Below are positions 1 to 12,990 of a stretch of 64,000 nucleotides of DNA, in pieces (the first letter of the stretch is position 1; each line of letters starts with the position of its first letter). Source of the DNA: Eledone cirrhosa (lineage: Eukaryota > Mollusca > Cephalopoda > Octopoda > Eledonidae); contig OZ024759.1 of the NCBI GenBank assembly GCA_964016885.1, positions 2,920,285 to 2,984,284 on the forward strand, given 5' to 3'. Position numbers and translations under genes: made by a program. The notes beneath the pieces are model-generated. The model saw only the letters and a program-made list of their open reading frames with translations. It made no database searches and was not told where the DNA came from.

Positions 1-3000
1 CACTCCACCATACCTTTCTACACGTCTCACCCACTTCACCATATCTTTCTACATGTCTCACCCACTCCACCATATCTTTCTACATGTCTCACCCACTTCA
101 CCATATCTTTCTACATGTATCACCCACTCCACCATATCTTTCTACATGTCTCACCCACTTCACCATACCTTTCTACATGTCTCACCCACTTCACCCTACC
201 TTTCTACATGTCTCACCCACTACACCGTACCTTTCTACATGTCTCACCCACTCCACCATACCTTTCTACACGTCTCACCCACTTCACCATATCTTTCTAC
301 ATGTCTCACCCACTTCACCATACCTTTCTACATGTCTCACCCACTCCACCATACCTTTCTACACGTCTCACCCACTTCACCATATCTTTCTACATGTCTC
401 ACCCACTTCACCCTACCTTTCTACATGTCTCACCCACTTCACCCTACCTTTCTACATGTCTCACCCACTTCACACTACCTTTCTACATGTCTCACCCACT
501 ACACCCTACCTTTCTACATGTCTCACCCACTTCACACTACCTTTCTACATGTCTCACCCACTACACCCTACCTTTCTACATGTCTCACCCACTTCACACT
601 ACCTTTCTACATGTCTCACCCACTACACCCTACCTTTCTACATGTCTCACCCACTTCACACTACCTTTCTACATGTCTCACCCACTACACCCTACCTTTC
701 TACATGTCTCAACCACTTCACCCTACCTTTCTACATGTCTCATCCACTACACCCTACTTTTCTACATGTCTCACCCACTTCACCATACCTTTCCACATGT
801 CTCACCCACTTCACCATATCTTTCTACATGTCTCACCCACTCCACCATATCTTTCTACATGTCTCACCCACTTCACCATATCTTTCTACATGTCTCACCC
901 ACTCCACCATACCTTTCTACACGTCTCACCCACTTCACCATATCTTTCTACATGTCTCACCCACTCCACCATATCTTTCTACATGTCTCACCCACTTCAC
1001 CATATCTTTCTACATGTATCACCCACTCCACTATATCTTTCTACATGTCTCACCCACTTCACCATACCTTTCTACATGTCTCACCCACTTCACCCTACCT
1101 TTCTACATGTCTCACCCACTACACCCTACCTTTCTACATGTCTCACCCACTCCACCATACCTTTCTACACGTCTCACCCACTTCACCATATCTTTCTACA
1201 TGTCTCACCCACTTCACCATACCTTTCTACATGTCTCACCCACTCCACCATACCTTTCTACACGTCTCACCCACTTCACCATATCTTTCTACATGTCTCA
1301 CCCACTTCACCCTACCTTTCTACATGTCTCACCCACTACACCCTACCTTTCTACATGTCTCACCCACTTCACACTACCTTTCTACATGTCTCACCCACTA
1401 CACCCTACCTTTCTACATGTCTCACCCACTTCACCCTACCTTTCTACATGTCTCACCCACTACACCCTACTTTTCTACATGTCTCACCCACTTCACCATA
1501 CCTTTCTACATGTCTCACCCACTTCACCATATCTTTCTACATGTCTCACCCACTCCACCCTACCTTTCTACATGTCTCACCCACTTCACCATATCTTTCT
1601 ACATGTCTCACACACTCCACCATACCTTTCTGCACGTCTCACCCACTTCACCATATCTTTCTACATGTCTCACCCACACCACCATATCTTTCTACATGTC
1701 TCACCCACTTCACCATATCTTTCTACATGTCTCACCCACTCCACCATATCTTTCTACATGTCTCACCCACTTCACCCTACCTTTCTACATCTCTCACCCA
1801 CTTCACCATACCTTTCTACATGTCTCACCCACTTCACCCTACCTTTCTACATGTCTCACCCACTACACCCTACCTTTCTACATGTCTCACCCACTCCACC
1901 ATACCTTTCTACACGTCTCACCCACTTCACCATATCTTTCTACATGTCTCACCCACTTCACCATACCTTTCTACATGACTCACCCACTCCACCATACCTT
2001 TCTACACGTCTCACCCACTTCACCATATCTTTCTACATGTCTCACCCACTTCACCCTACCTTTCTACATGTCTCACCCACTTCACCATATCTTTCTACAT
2101 GTCTCACCCACTTCACCCTACCTTTCTACATGTCTCACCCACTTCACCATACCTTTCTACATGTCTCACCCACTTCACCCTACCTTTCTACATGTCTCAC
2201 CCACTACACCCTACCTTTCTACATGTCTCACCCACTTCACTATACCTTTCTACATGTCTCACCCACTCCACCATACCTTTCTACACGTCTCACCCACTTC
2301 ACCATATCTTTCTACATGTCTCACCCACTTCAGCCTATCTTTCTACATGTCTCACCCACTTCACCATACCTTTATACATGTCTCACCCACTTCACCCTAC
2401 CTTTCTACATGTCTCACCCACTTCACACTACCTTTCTACATGTCTCACCCACTACACCCTACCTTTCTACATGTCTCACCCACTTCACCATACCTTTCTA
2501 CATGTCTCACCCACTTCACCATATCTTTCTACATGTCTCACCCACTCCACCATACCTTTCTACACGTCTCACCCACTTCACCATATATTTCTACATGTCT
2601 CACCCACTTGACCCTACCTTTCTACATGTCTCACCCACTTCACCCTACCTTTCTACATGTCTCACCCACTTCACACTACCTTTCTACATGTCTCACCCAC
2701 TACACCCTACCTTTCTACATGTCTCACCCACTTCACACTACCTTTCTACATGTCTCACCCACTTCACCATACCTTTCTACATGTCTCACCCACTTCACCC
2801 TACCTTTCTACATGTCTCACCCACTACACCCTACTTTTCTACATGTCTCACCCACTTCACCATACCTTTCTACATGTCTCACCCACTTCACCATATCTTT
2901 CTACATGTCTCACCGACTTCACCATATCTTTCTACATGTCTCACCCACTCCACCATACCTTTCTACACGTCTCACCCACTTCACCATATCTTTCTACATG

Positions 3001-6000
3001 TCTCACCCACTTCACCCTACCTTTCTACATGTCTCACCCACTTCACCCTACCTTTCTACATGTCTCACCCACTTCACACTACCTTTCTACATGTCTCACC
3101 CACTACACCCTACCTTTCTACATGTCTCACCCACTTCACACTACCTTTCTACATGTCTCACCCACTACACCCTACCTTTCTACATGTCTCAACCACTTCA
3201 CCCTACCTTTCTACATGTCTCATCCACTACACCCTACTTTTCTACATGTCTCACCCACTTCACCAGACCTTTCTACATGTCTCACCCACTTCACCATATC
3301 TTTCTACATGTCTCACCCACTCCACCATATCTTTCTACATGTCTCACCCACTTCACCATATCTTTCTACATGTCTCACCCACTCCACCATACCTTTCTAC
3401 ACGTCTCACCCACTTCACCATATCTTTCTACATGTCTCACCCACTCCACCATATCTTTCTACATGTCTCACCCACTTCACCATATCTTTCTACATGTATC
3501 ACCCACTCCACCATATCTTTCTACATGTCTCACCCACTTCACCATACCTTTCTACATGTCTCACCCACTTCACCCTACCTTTCTACATGTCTCACCCACT
3601 ACACCCTACCTTTCTACATGTCTCACCCACTCCACCATACCTTTCTACACGTCTCACCCACTTCACCATATCTTTCTACATGTCTCACCCACTTCACCAT
3701 ACCTTTCTACATGTCTCACCCACTCCACCATACCTTTCTACACGTCTCACCCACTTCACCATATCTTTCTACATGTCTCACCCACTTCACCCTACCTTTC
3801 TACATGTCTCACCCACTTCACCCTACCTTTCTACATGTCTCACCCACTTCACACTACCTTTCTACATGTCTCACCCACTACACCCTACCTTTCTACATGT
3901 CTCACCCACTTCACACTACCTTTCTACATGTCTCACCCACTACACCCTACCTTTCTACATGTCTCACCCACTTCACACTACCTTTCTACATGTCTCACCC
4001 ACTACACCCTACCTTTCTACATGTCTCACCCACTTCACACTACCTTTCTACATGTCTCACCCACTACACCCTACCTTTCTACATGTCTCAACCACTTCAC
4101 CCTACCTTTCTACATGTCTCATCCACTACACCCTACTTTTCTACATGTCTCACCCACTTCACCATACCTTTCCACATGTCTCACCCACTTCACCATATCT
4201 TTCTACATGTCTCACCCACTCCACCATATCTTTCTACATGTCTCACCCACTTCACCATATCTTTCTACATGTCTCACCCACTCCACCATACCTTTCTACA
4301 CGTCTCACCCACTTCACCATATCTTTCTACATGTCTCACCCACTCCACCATATCTTTCTACATGTCTCACCCACTTCACCATATCTTTCTACATGTATCA
4401 CCCACTCCACCATATCTTTCTACATGTCTCACCCACTTCACCATACCTTTCTACATGTCTCACCCACTTCACCCTACCTTTCTACATGTCTCACCCACTA
4501 CACCCTACCTTTCTACATGTCTCACCCACTCCACCATACCTTTCTACACGTCTCACCCACTTCACCATATCTTTCTACATGTCTCACCCACTTCACCATA
4601 CCTTTCTACATGTCTCACCCACTCCACCATACCTTTCTACACGTCTCACCCACTTCACCATATCTTTCTACATGTCTCACCCACTTCACCCTACCTTTCT
4701 ACATGTCTCACCCACTACACCCTACCTTTCTACATGTCTCACCCACTTCACACTACCTTTCTACATGTCTCACCCACTACACCCTACCTTTCTACATGTC
4801 TCACCCACTTCACCCTACCTTTCTACATGTCTCACCCACTACACCCTACTTTTCTACATGTCTCACCCACTTCACCATACCTTTCTACATGTCTCACCCA
4901 CTTCACCATATCTTTCTACATGTCTCACCCACTCCACCCTACCTTTCTACATGTCTCACCCACTTCACCATATCTTTCTACATGTCTCACACACTCCACC
5001 ATACCTTTCTGCACGTCTCACCCACTTCACCATATCTTTCTACATGTCTCACCCACACCACCATATCTTTCTACATGTCTCACCCACTTCACCATATCTT
5101 TCTACATGTCTCACCCACTCCACCATATCTTTCTACATGTCTCACCCACTTCACCCTACCTTTCTACATCTCTCACCCACTTCACCATACCTTTCTACAT
5201 GTCTCACCCACTTCACCCTACCTTTCTACATGTCTCACCCACTACACCCTACCTTTCTACATGTCTCACCCACTCCACCATACCTTTCTACACGTCTCAC
5301 CCACTTCACCATATCTTTCTACATGTCTCACCCACTTCACCATACCTTTCTACATGACTCACCCACTCCACCATACCTTTCTACACGTCTCACCCACTTC
5401 ACCATATCTTTCTACATGTCTCACCCACTTCACCCTACCTTTCTACATGTCTCACCCACTTCACCATATCTTTCTACATGTCTCACCCACTTCACCCTAC
5501 CTTTCTACATGTCTCACCCACTTCACCATACCTTTCTACATGTCTCACCCACTTCACCCTACCTTTCTACATGTCTCACCCACTACACCCTACCTTTCTA
5601 CATGTCTCACCCACTTCACTATACCTTTCTACATGTCTCACCCACTCCACCATACCTTTCTACACGTCTCACCCACTTCACCATATCTTTCTACATGTCT
5701 CACCCACTTCACCCTATCTTTCTACATGTCTCACCCACTTCACCATACCTTTATACATGTCTCACCCACTTCACCCTACCTTTCTACATGTCTCACCCAC
5801 TTCACACTACCTTTCTACATGTCTCACCCACTACACCCTACCTTTCTACATGTCTCACCCACTTCACCATACCTTTCTACATGTCTCACCCACTTCACCA
5901 TATCTTTCTACATGTCTCACCCACTCCACCATACCTTTCTACACGTCTCACCCACTTCACCATATATTTCTACATGTCTCACCCACTTGACCCTACCTTT

Positions 6001-6289
6001 CTACATGTCTCACCCACTTCACCCTACCTTTCTACATGTCTCACCCACTTCACACTACCTTTCTACATGTCTCACCCACTACACCCTACCTTTCTACATG
6101 TCTCACCCACTTCACACTACCTTTCTACATGTCTCACCCACTTCACCATACCTTTCTACATGTCTCACCCACTTCACCCTACCTTTCTACATGTCTCACC
6201 CACTACACCCTACTTTTCTACATGTCTCACCCACTTCACCATACCTTTCTACATGTCTCACCCACTTCACCATATCTTTCTACATGTCT
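1..6289 (+). repeat. 3,379-bp higher-order duplication (109 units) inside the 31-bp array
   Basis: Variant units recur at an offset of exactly 3,379 bp, which is 109 x 31. Examples are TACATGTATC at about 112 and 3491, the CTCAACC variant at 711 and 4090, the ACATCTCTC variant near 1789 and 5168, and CATATATTTC near 2583 and 5962. The match runs from position 1 (against 3380) to about 2910 (against 6289), with only scattered differences such as CAGCC near 2331 against CACCC. A third copy of the CTCAACC block at 3191 lies 29 units before 4090. It differs by two CACACTACC/ACACCCTACC unit pairs. Confidence 0.9.
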
Positions 6290-6629
6290 CACCCACTTCA
6301 CACTACCTTTCTACATGTCTCACCCACTCCACCATACCTTTCTACACGTCTCACCCACTTCACCATATCTTTCTACATGTCTCACCCACTTCACCATACC
6401 TTTCTACATGTCTCACCCACTCCACCATACCTTTCTACACGTCTCACCCACTTCACCATATCTTTCTACATGTCTCACCCACTTCACCCTACCTTTCTAC
6501 ATGTCTCACCCACTTCACCATATCTTTCTACATGTCTCACCCACTTCACCCTACCTTTCTACATGTCTCACCCACTTCACCATATCTTTCTACATGTCTC
6601 ACCCACTTCACCCTACCTTTCTACATGTC

Positions 6630-8110
6630 TCACCCACTTCACCCTACCTTTCTACATGTCTCACCCACTTCACCCTACCTTTCTACATGTCTCACCCACT
6701 TCACCCTACCTTTCTACATGTCTCCCCACTTCACCATACCTTTCTACATGTCTCACCCACTCCACCATACCTTTCTACACGTCTCACCCACTTCACCCTA
6801 CCTTTCTACATGTCTCACCCACTTCACCATACCTTTCTACATGTCTCACCCACTCCACCATACCTTTCTACATGTCTCACCCACTCCACCATATCTTTCT
6901 ACATGTCTCACCCACTCACCCTACCTTTCTACATGTCTCACCCACTTCACCCTACCTTTCTACATGTCTCACCCACTTCACCCTACCTTTCTACATGTCT
7001 CACCCACTTCACCCTACCTTTCTACATGTCTCACCCACTCCACCATACCTTTCTACATGTCTCACCCACTTCACCATATCTTTCTACATGTCTCACCCAC
7101 TCCACCATATCTTTCTACATGTCTCACCCACTTCACACTACCTTTCTACATGTCTCACCCACTCCACCATACCTTTCTACACGTCTCACCCACTTCACCA
7201 TATCTTTCTACATGTCTCACCCACTTCACCCTACCTTTCTACATGTCTCACCCACTTCACCATACCTTTATACATGTCTCACCCACTTCACCCTACCTTT
7301 CTACATGTCTCACCCACTACACCCTACTTTTCTACATGTCTCACCCACTTCACCATACCTTTCTACATGTCTCACCCACTTCACCATATCTTTCTACATG
7401 TCTCACCCACTCCACCATATCTTTCTACATGTCTCACCCACTTCACACTACCTTTCTACATGTCTCACCCACTCCACCATACCTTTCTACACGTCTCACC
7501 CACTTCACCATATCTTTCTACATGTCTCACCCACTTCCCCATACCTTTCTACATGTCTCACCCACTCCACCATACCTTTCTACACGTCTCACCCACTTCA
7601 CCATATCTTTCTACATGTCTCACCCACTTCACCCTACCTTTCTACATGTCTCACCCACTTCACCATATCTTTCTACATGTCTCACCCACTTCACCCTACC
7701 TTTCTACATGTCTCACCCACTTCACCATATCTTTCTACATGTCTCACCCACTTCACCCTACCTTTCTACATGTCTCACCCACTTCACCCTACCTTTCTAC
7801 ATGTCTCACCCACTTCACCCTACCTTTCTACATGTCTCACCCACTTCACCCTACCTTTCTACATGTCTCCCCACTTCACCATACCTTTCTACATGTCTCA
7901 CCCACTCCACCATACCTTTCTACACGTCTCACCCACTTCACCCTACCTTTCTACATGTCTCACCCACTTCACCATACCTTTCTACATGTCTCACCCACTC
8001 CACCATACCTTTCTACATGTCTCACCCACTCCACCATATCTTTCTACATGTCTCACCCACTCACCCTACCTTTCTACATGTCTCACCCACTTAACCCTAC
8101 CTTTCTACAT
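6630..8110 (+). repeat. 1,145-bp secondary duplication in the 31-bp array
   Basis: A rare shortened unit, TCTCCCCACTT (one base missing), occurs at 6721 and 7866. A second shortened unit, CACCCACTCACCC, occurs near 6911 and 8056. Both pairs are 1,145 bp apart, which is 37 x 31 minus the two deleted bases, so this is one duplicated block. It lies after the 3,379-bp duplication and just before the splice site, so it is a separate expansion event. Confidence 0.85.
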
Positions 8111-8407
8111 GTCTCACCCACTTCACCCTACCTTTCTACATGTCTCACCCACTTCACCCTACCTTTCTACATGTCTCACCCACTTCACCCTACCTTTCTA
8201 CATGTCTCACCCACTCCACCATACCTTTCTACATGTCTCACCCACTTCACCATATCTTTCTACATGTCTCACCCACTCCACCATATCTTTCTACATGTCT
8301 CACCCACTTCACACTACCTTTCTACATGTCTCACCCACTCCACCATACCTTTCTACACGTCTCACCCACTTCACCATATCTTTCTACATGTCTCACCCAC
8401 TTCACCC

Positions 8408-8423
8408 TACCTTTCTACTGCAG
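8408..8423 (+). other. 3' splice acceptor formed at the minisatellite edge
   Basis: The last array unit runs into TACCTTTCTACTGCAG. The repeat's own CCTTTCTAC is the pyrimidine tract, and TGCAG supplies the AG. The next exon begins at 8424. This is a sequence-based call supported by the open, phase-compatible exon and the strong donor that follow. Confidence 0.75.
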
Positions 8424-8629
8424 AAGACATGAGGAGGCTGTATGAGAGAGCAGTGAACCAAAGCCTGTCTGTGGCTGACGTTGAATCCATGTTATCCGTC
8501 ACTCCGGTTGTTAAGGTGAAGTCCCAGAGTTATTGTCACGATGAAAACATACGCAAGGCTCTCAGGAACAAGACAATTCCAAATTACTTTGAAAGTTTGT
8601 TTGGGAAAACTTTTCTAGCTGAAGAGGAG
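8424..8629 (+). CDS. Host gene, visible exon 1 (206 nt), unrecognised protein
   Basis: An exon bordered by TGCAG on the left and GAG|GTGAGT on the right. It enters needing two bases to finish a codon and leaves on a codon boundary. It encodes 68 residues beginning DMRRLYERAVNQ and containing SVADVESML, ENIRKALRNK and the end NYFESLFGKTFLAEEE. The composition is normal for a soluble, partly helical protein, unlike the low-complexity flanks. The next three exons continue the same reading phase. I do not recognise the family and give no function. The first part of the gene lies before the window, upstream of the 31-bp array. Confidence 0.8.
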
Positions 8630-8635
8630 GTGAGT

Positions 8636-9236
8636 AGTAGTGGTGGTGGTGGTGGTGGTAGTGGTGGTGATATGGTGGTGTGGTGGTGGTGGTGGTGGTG
8701 GTGGTAGTGGTGGTGGTGATATGGTGGTGTGGTGGTAGTGGTGGTGATATGGTGGTGTGGTGGTGGTGGTGGTGGTGGTGGTATGGTGGTGCGGTTGTGT
8801 GGTGGTGGTGGTATGGTGGTGTGGTGGTCTTGGTGGTGTAGTGGTGGTTGTGGTGGTGATATGGTGGTGTGGTGGTGGTAGCGGTGGTGGTGGTGGTGGT
8901 ATGGTGGTGGTAGTGATGGTATGGTGGTGTGGTGGTATGGTGGTGGTGGTGGTGGGGGTATGGTGGTGGTATGGTGGTGTGGTGGTCTTGGTGGTGTGGT
9001 GGTGGTGGTGTGATGGTGGTGGTATGGTGGTGTGGTGGTCTTGGTGGTGTGGTGGTCTTGGTGGTGTGGTGGATGTGGGGGTGGGGGTGGGGTGGGGGTA
9101 GTAGTGGTGGTGGTGGTGGTGGTGGTATGGTGGTGGTATGGTGGTGGTATGGTGGTGTGGTGGTGGTGGTATGGTGGTGGTGGGGGTATGGTGGTAGTGG
9201 TGGTGGTGGTGGTGGTATGGTGGTGGTATGGTGGGG
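8636..9236 (+). repeat. Imperfect GGT/GTGG repeat in intron
   Basis: About 600 bp of GGTGGT interspersed with GTGTGG, GGTATGG, GATATGG and GGTCTTGG. It starts six bases after the donor GTGAGT of the preceding exon. One strand is almost free of C and the other almost free of G. It yields long but meaningless frames of Val/Trp/Gly on the plus strand and His/Pro/Thr on the minus strand. Runs such as GGGGGTGGGGGTGGGG near 9076 could form G-quadruplexes in the transcript. Confidence 0.93.
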
Positions 9237-9353
9237 CGCGTGAGTGTGGGGAAGGGAGTGAAAGGGTGGGGAAGGGAGGAGAGGGAGCCCTGTTGATCAA
9301 TAAACCTAGAATCTTGTAATTATTGACTTTTATAACTATTTTCTGTTTACTAG

Positions 9354-9450
9354 GAAGGTAAAGTAAAGGAAGAGTTAAAGTACAGAGCTGTGTTGACGGA
9401 GGCGATAGGGGAGGCTCCACTGCAGGAAGAATCCTCACAAGTCTCCATAG
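9354..9450 (+). CDS. Host gene, visible exon 2 (97 nt)
   Basis: The acceptor is TTCTGTTTACTAG and the donor is ATAG|GTGAGC. It enters in phase 0, matching the previous exon, and leaves one base of a codon. It encodes EGKVKEELKYRAVLTEAIGE followed by APLQEESSQVSI, a charged, probably helical segment with an acidic tail. The intron before it is 724 bp and is mainly the GGT repeat. No family is recognised. Confidence 0.8.
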
Positions 9451-9506
9451 GTGAGCTTTCTATATTTTACATACTTCTTAAACTCTACACTTGAATAGAT
9501 AACGAG

Positions 9507-9671
9507 TTAACCCTTTATCAATTACATTACTCTATATATATAATTATATGTAACACTTTACCATTTACATTACTCCATATATATATTATATTTAACACTT
9601 TACCATTTTCAATAATCTATATATACTATTATATTTAAAACTTTACCATTTACATTACTCTATATATACTA
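9507..9671 (+). repeat. 41-43-bp minisatellite, segment 1
   Basis: Units of about 43 bp combine TTAACACTTTACC, ATTTACATTACTC and TATATATACTATTATA. Four imperfect units are present before the array is broken at 9671 by a Helitron. The host side ends in TATATATACTA, which is the left half of the insertion site. Confidence 0.9.
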
Positions 9672-10128
9672 CTAGCAGATTTACCCGGCGTTGCTCGGGG
9701 TTTGAAATTATGCTAAGAATATACAGCTAGGAAGTAAAAGAACAACATTATTTGTCCCTAACCTAATTAATGCAAACGAATATTTAGTGCAATCTTTGTA
9801 CACATAAAACTATGCTGATAATGAAGGAAAACACTGAACAGGATGTAGTTATACAAATGATTAAAGACAATACACGTTGCAAATCTGTAAAAAAAACAGG
9901 CAGTTTTGCTAAAGTACAAAAAGTTGTAATGAAAGCAGAGTTGTATACAAACAAAAAAAACAATAAGAGTAGAATAAGAGAAAATCTATTCTTTGAGAGC
10001 ATCCTTTGCTGTGTATGGTTAAATTTTTAACTTATAATCCAAAATATCCTGCATGACATATTCATTGGTATGTTTTGTAATGAGTAAGGTGAAGTCAAGG
10101 CAGAGCTGTAATAAGTTTTTTGTTAGCA

Positions 10129-11996
10129 CTAAAGCACTTCAGGATAGACGATATTCTTTGTTTTTCTTTTCGGAACAAACGCAAAGAGATTATCTCGACT
10201 GCCAACTCGTGAACAGGCAACGTAGAATTGTCCGTGCGAAAAGCAAGGTTCATCCGCGTGAATTCCAGCGACGGACAGAGTTTGACCTTGCGACTTGTTT
10301 ATGGACATCGCAAAGGCAACACGAAGGGGAAATTGGGTTCGGCGAAAGGAGAAGGGAGTATCCACGCCTGATGTAGTCAGGCTAATTTTTTTTATTATCA
10401 CATCCTCGCCTTTTCCACACCCGGATAGAATGGTAGCGTCAATACTAAGTGGAGACAGTTTTTTAACCACAAGGCGTGTACCATTGCATAATTTTGGAGG
10501 AGTGATATTTCTCAGCAAATTAACTGGTGTTCCCTCTTTCAGAACCAATGTATTAGGAGGTAAACCAGGAGGATTTAAAGAATTTAGAAATTCAACTGGA
10601 TAATTGACCACATCCTGTGGATCACATACAGTATCAATAGATTTATATATCCGTGGACATCCTGGAAGAAGCTGAAGAAGCTGATCGTTAATACAGCTAA
10701 CCGTGATATTTTGGGGTGCAAGAATGGCTCTTTCGCATAGCCAATCAAGATTCGTATAGTTATCACGCAAGTTCGGGAATACACTCGCCTTGATATCATC
10801 GACAGTTTCAACTACATTACAGATGTGATCAATTGCTATGTATCCATCTGTATCCGGAGGTAGGTTACCATCTCCTATTGTAAGAATGTCTCCAGAAAAT
10901 GTTGATGACAGAGGGTCCCCATGCAACCTTGCACGCTTGTTGGTAGTTAGTCTTAATGATGTCACTTGTTGCCACAATGGTGAAGACTTAAGACATGCAT
11001 TTACCGCATTTGCTCTTGTTCCTTTCGGTATTATAGGAAGAGTCTGTCTGAAGTTTCCTGATAGCAGAAGGGTGACACCCCCCATAACATCACTGCAATC
11101 CCGTATGTCTTGCAAAGACCTGTCTAGTGCCTCAAGAGTACCTTTGTGCGCCATTGTGCACTCATCCCAAACAATAAGGTGACATCTTCGCAGCAGATGA
11201 GCCCTTTCGGAGTCTTTGGTGATATGACAAGTAGGAGTTTCCAATTTTGCCACATCAAGGGGCAATTTAAAAACTGAATGTGCCGTCCTTCCACCAGGGA
11301 GCAAAGTTGCTGCGATTCCAGAGGACGCAACTGCTATTGCTATGTCCTTATTCTGTCTAACCTTTGCAAGAAGAAGTTTAGTAACGAAAGTTTTCCTGTC
11401 CACCCTGGAGCATCGAGGAAAAATATGCCACCTCTTCTTTGAAATACCAATTCAGTAGTGGTGGCATTAGCCAGTCGCTGATCAGCTAGAAGTTTTGGCT
11501 CATTATCTGTGACGTAGAGGCCGAGATCATGGATGTCATAAGAAGTCTCCTGTATGATATCTGTGGGAAGTTTGTTTGAGTGTGTGCGATGAGTTTCTAG
11601 TAAACCGTAGTCACGTAAAACCTTTCCTCCAATCAGAGCTAACTTGTCCTCAATATCAACAAGAGCTCTGTTGTATAATTCATTACTAAAGCCGACCTCT
11701 ATTTCTGGAAGCAGCAACTGTGCTTGGTGTCTGTAGTCGTCTGTTAGTTCATCCCTATATTTCATCCACAAGGACAGAGGATCAGAGAAGTTGCACGAGT
11801 GAAAAAGTACCGCAAATAAATTTCTTAGGCTGGCAGGTGATTGTGAAAGAGCAACTTCCGCCATCGTTGCAGTTGCATGCGAAGATGGAAGCACTCGTGT
11901 TGGTTTGGGGGCACAGCATAAACTCTGCCCAAGCACTCGTTGAGCTTGATGCCTGGATAACCTTCGACACACTGTCCTGTTTTTCTTCGCTTCCAT
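10129..11996 (-). pseudogene. Helitron PIF1-like helicase domain, frameshifted
   Basis: Minus-strand coding remains of the Helitron helicase half. One frame (11996-11340) ends in FFLDAPGWTGK, a Walker A site with Trp where Gly is usual. The chain then moves to another frame (11403-10129) because of a one-base loss around 11400. That second frame has SSGIAATLLPGGRTAHS (motif Ia), LIVWDECTM (Walker B with Asp-Glu), LLSGNFRQTLPI (motif III, Asn where Asp is usual), SINKSQGQTL (motif V) and YVACSRVGS (motif VI). In rolling-circle transposition this domain would unwind DNA. The frameshift and substitutions make this copy inactive. Confidence 0.93.
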
Positions 11997-12013
11997 GTAT
12001 TTTTGTCCCAGGT

Positions 12014-12990
12014 TTAGTAAGATGGGACTTGTGGATATATTAAGGTTTTAGCAAATGGATCTTCTTGACATAGTTTAAAGAAAGCGGTAAGAGTAGTATC
12101 CTTTGGTTCTTGTGCTAACTGAGCAGCTGATGCATTCGTAAAATATACTCTCTGACCGTTCTCCAGGTGCACTTGGAGTTTTTGAACAGCAGGATGCCGT
12201 TGATGTATAAAAAATCCTAAAATCCGCCTGAACGCTTCATTAGAATTAATGTATCTTCCAGTTTGGTACTGGGCCACTTCATCTCGGCTGTTTTCCCGAA
12301 GTAATCCAAACGTAGCAGCATCAGAGCCTTTAATAATGTACTTACAGTATTATACGTTTATGTGTGCATCAAAAATCTTTATAAAGAGTGGATTATATGT
12401 AACAACCCATCTGTTGTCAACCTCATGTTTGCCAACCCTTGCTGTGAATCCACCATGTTCGGGTCTTCTCCGGCGATATAGTGGGTTTCCGTCATGACCA
12501 GTCTGAGTGCCCTTAAGGAACTGTCGGGGAAATTTCTTTGAGAACCTAGACTTGTCCTTAACACACGGTAGGTTGTTGTGAAATCCATGTCCACATGGGC
12601 CATGCACCATGTGTGCTTTAACTTTTTGGTAAAGGTCCCTGTCGATTGCCGGATCCGGAAACTCAGCATAAATGACATTGTCAATTTCATCTGATCTAAG
12701 TTTTGTCTTTAATCAGATCAGAATGTGGGCATGTGGCAAGCCTCGTTTTTGCGACTCAATTGTAAGCATGTCACATTGTACTGGGCCAAAGATTTCACCT
12801 GTTTTGATAAGTTCCATGAGCTTAAATAACTTAAGATGGAAAACTCTAGCAATAAGATCCTGCCTGGCTGTGGCTTTTTGAATTGGAAAGAATTCTTTCT
12901 GAATCTCTTCCCATTTGGGTTTGAAGTGAAAGTAATAAACAAATCTGGTTTACCGAAATGGCTTTGCTTATGAAAGTTTTAAAAATGAAA
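12014..12990 (-). pseudogene. Helitron Rep (HUH nuclease) domain remains
   Basis: Several minus-strand frames together cover the replication-initiator half. The DNA at about 12725-12755 reads RGLPHAHIL in translation, the HUH-type H-x-H metal site. Downstream pieces include MVHGPCGHGFHN and NPLYRRRRPEHGG, then VTYNPLFIKIFDAHINV, all typical of the region between Rep and helicase in Helitrons. At least three frameshifts separate the pieces. The region from 11996 to 12280 joins Rep to helicase. It belongs to the same decayed gene as the helicase entry. Confidence 0.88.

Larger units (their letters stand above)
1..8416 (+). repeat. 31-bp minisatellite array, about 271 units
   Basis: A 31-bp unit repeats without interruption from the window start, built from CACCCACTTCACC, then ATACCTTTC or CTACCTTTC, then TACATGTCT. 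Units vary at a few fixed sites (TTC/TCC/TAC after CAC; CCATACC, CCATATC, CCCTACC or CACTACC; ATGTCT or ACGTCT). The forward strand has no stop triplet in the monomer and 31 is not a multiple of 3. All three forward frames are therefore open for long stretches and read the same cyclic 31-residue peptide rich in His, Pro, Thr, Ser, Phe and Tyr. The array sits in an intron and ends at the next 3' splice site, so it is not a gene. It starts before the window. Confidence 0.97.

Noticed and set aside
1..8416. CRISPR-like array of direct repeats
   Set aside because: Units are contiguous with no spacers, and the context is eukaryotic.
53..8707. Very long open frames (up to 2,659 codons) of a His/Pro/Ser/Thr repeat protein
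   Set aside because: They are the minisatellite read in each frame. There is no start context or unique domain, and the array ends at an intron-exon border.
8584..9438. His/Pro/Thr-rich frame on the minus strand
   Set aside because: It is the reverse of the GGT repeat and overlaps two plus-strand exons.
9812..10030. Small frames at both ends of Helitron 1 (also 13128-13373)
   Set aside because: Short and AT-rich, with no match to known Helitron proteins. Likely chance frames.
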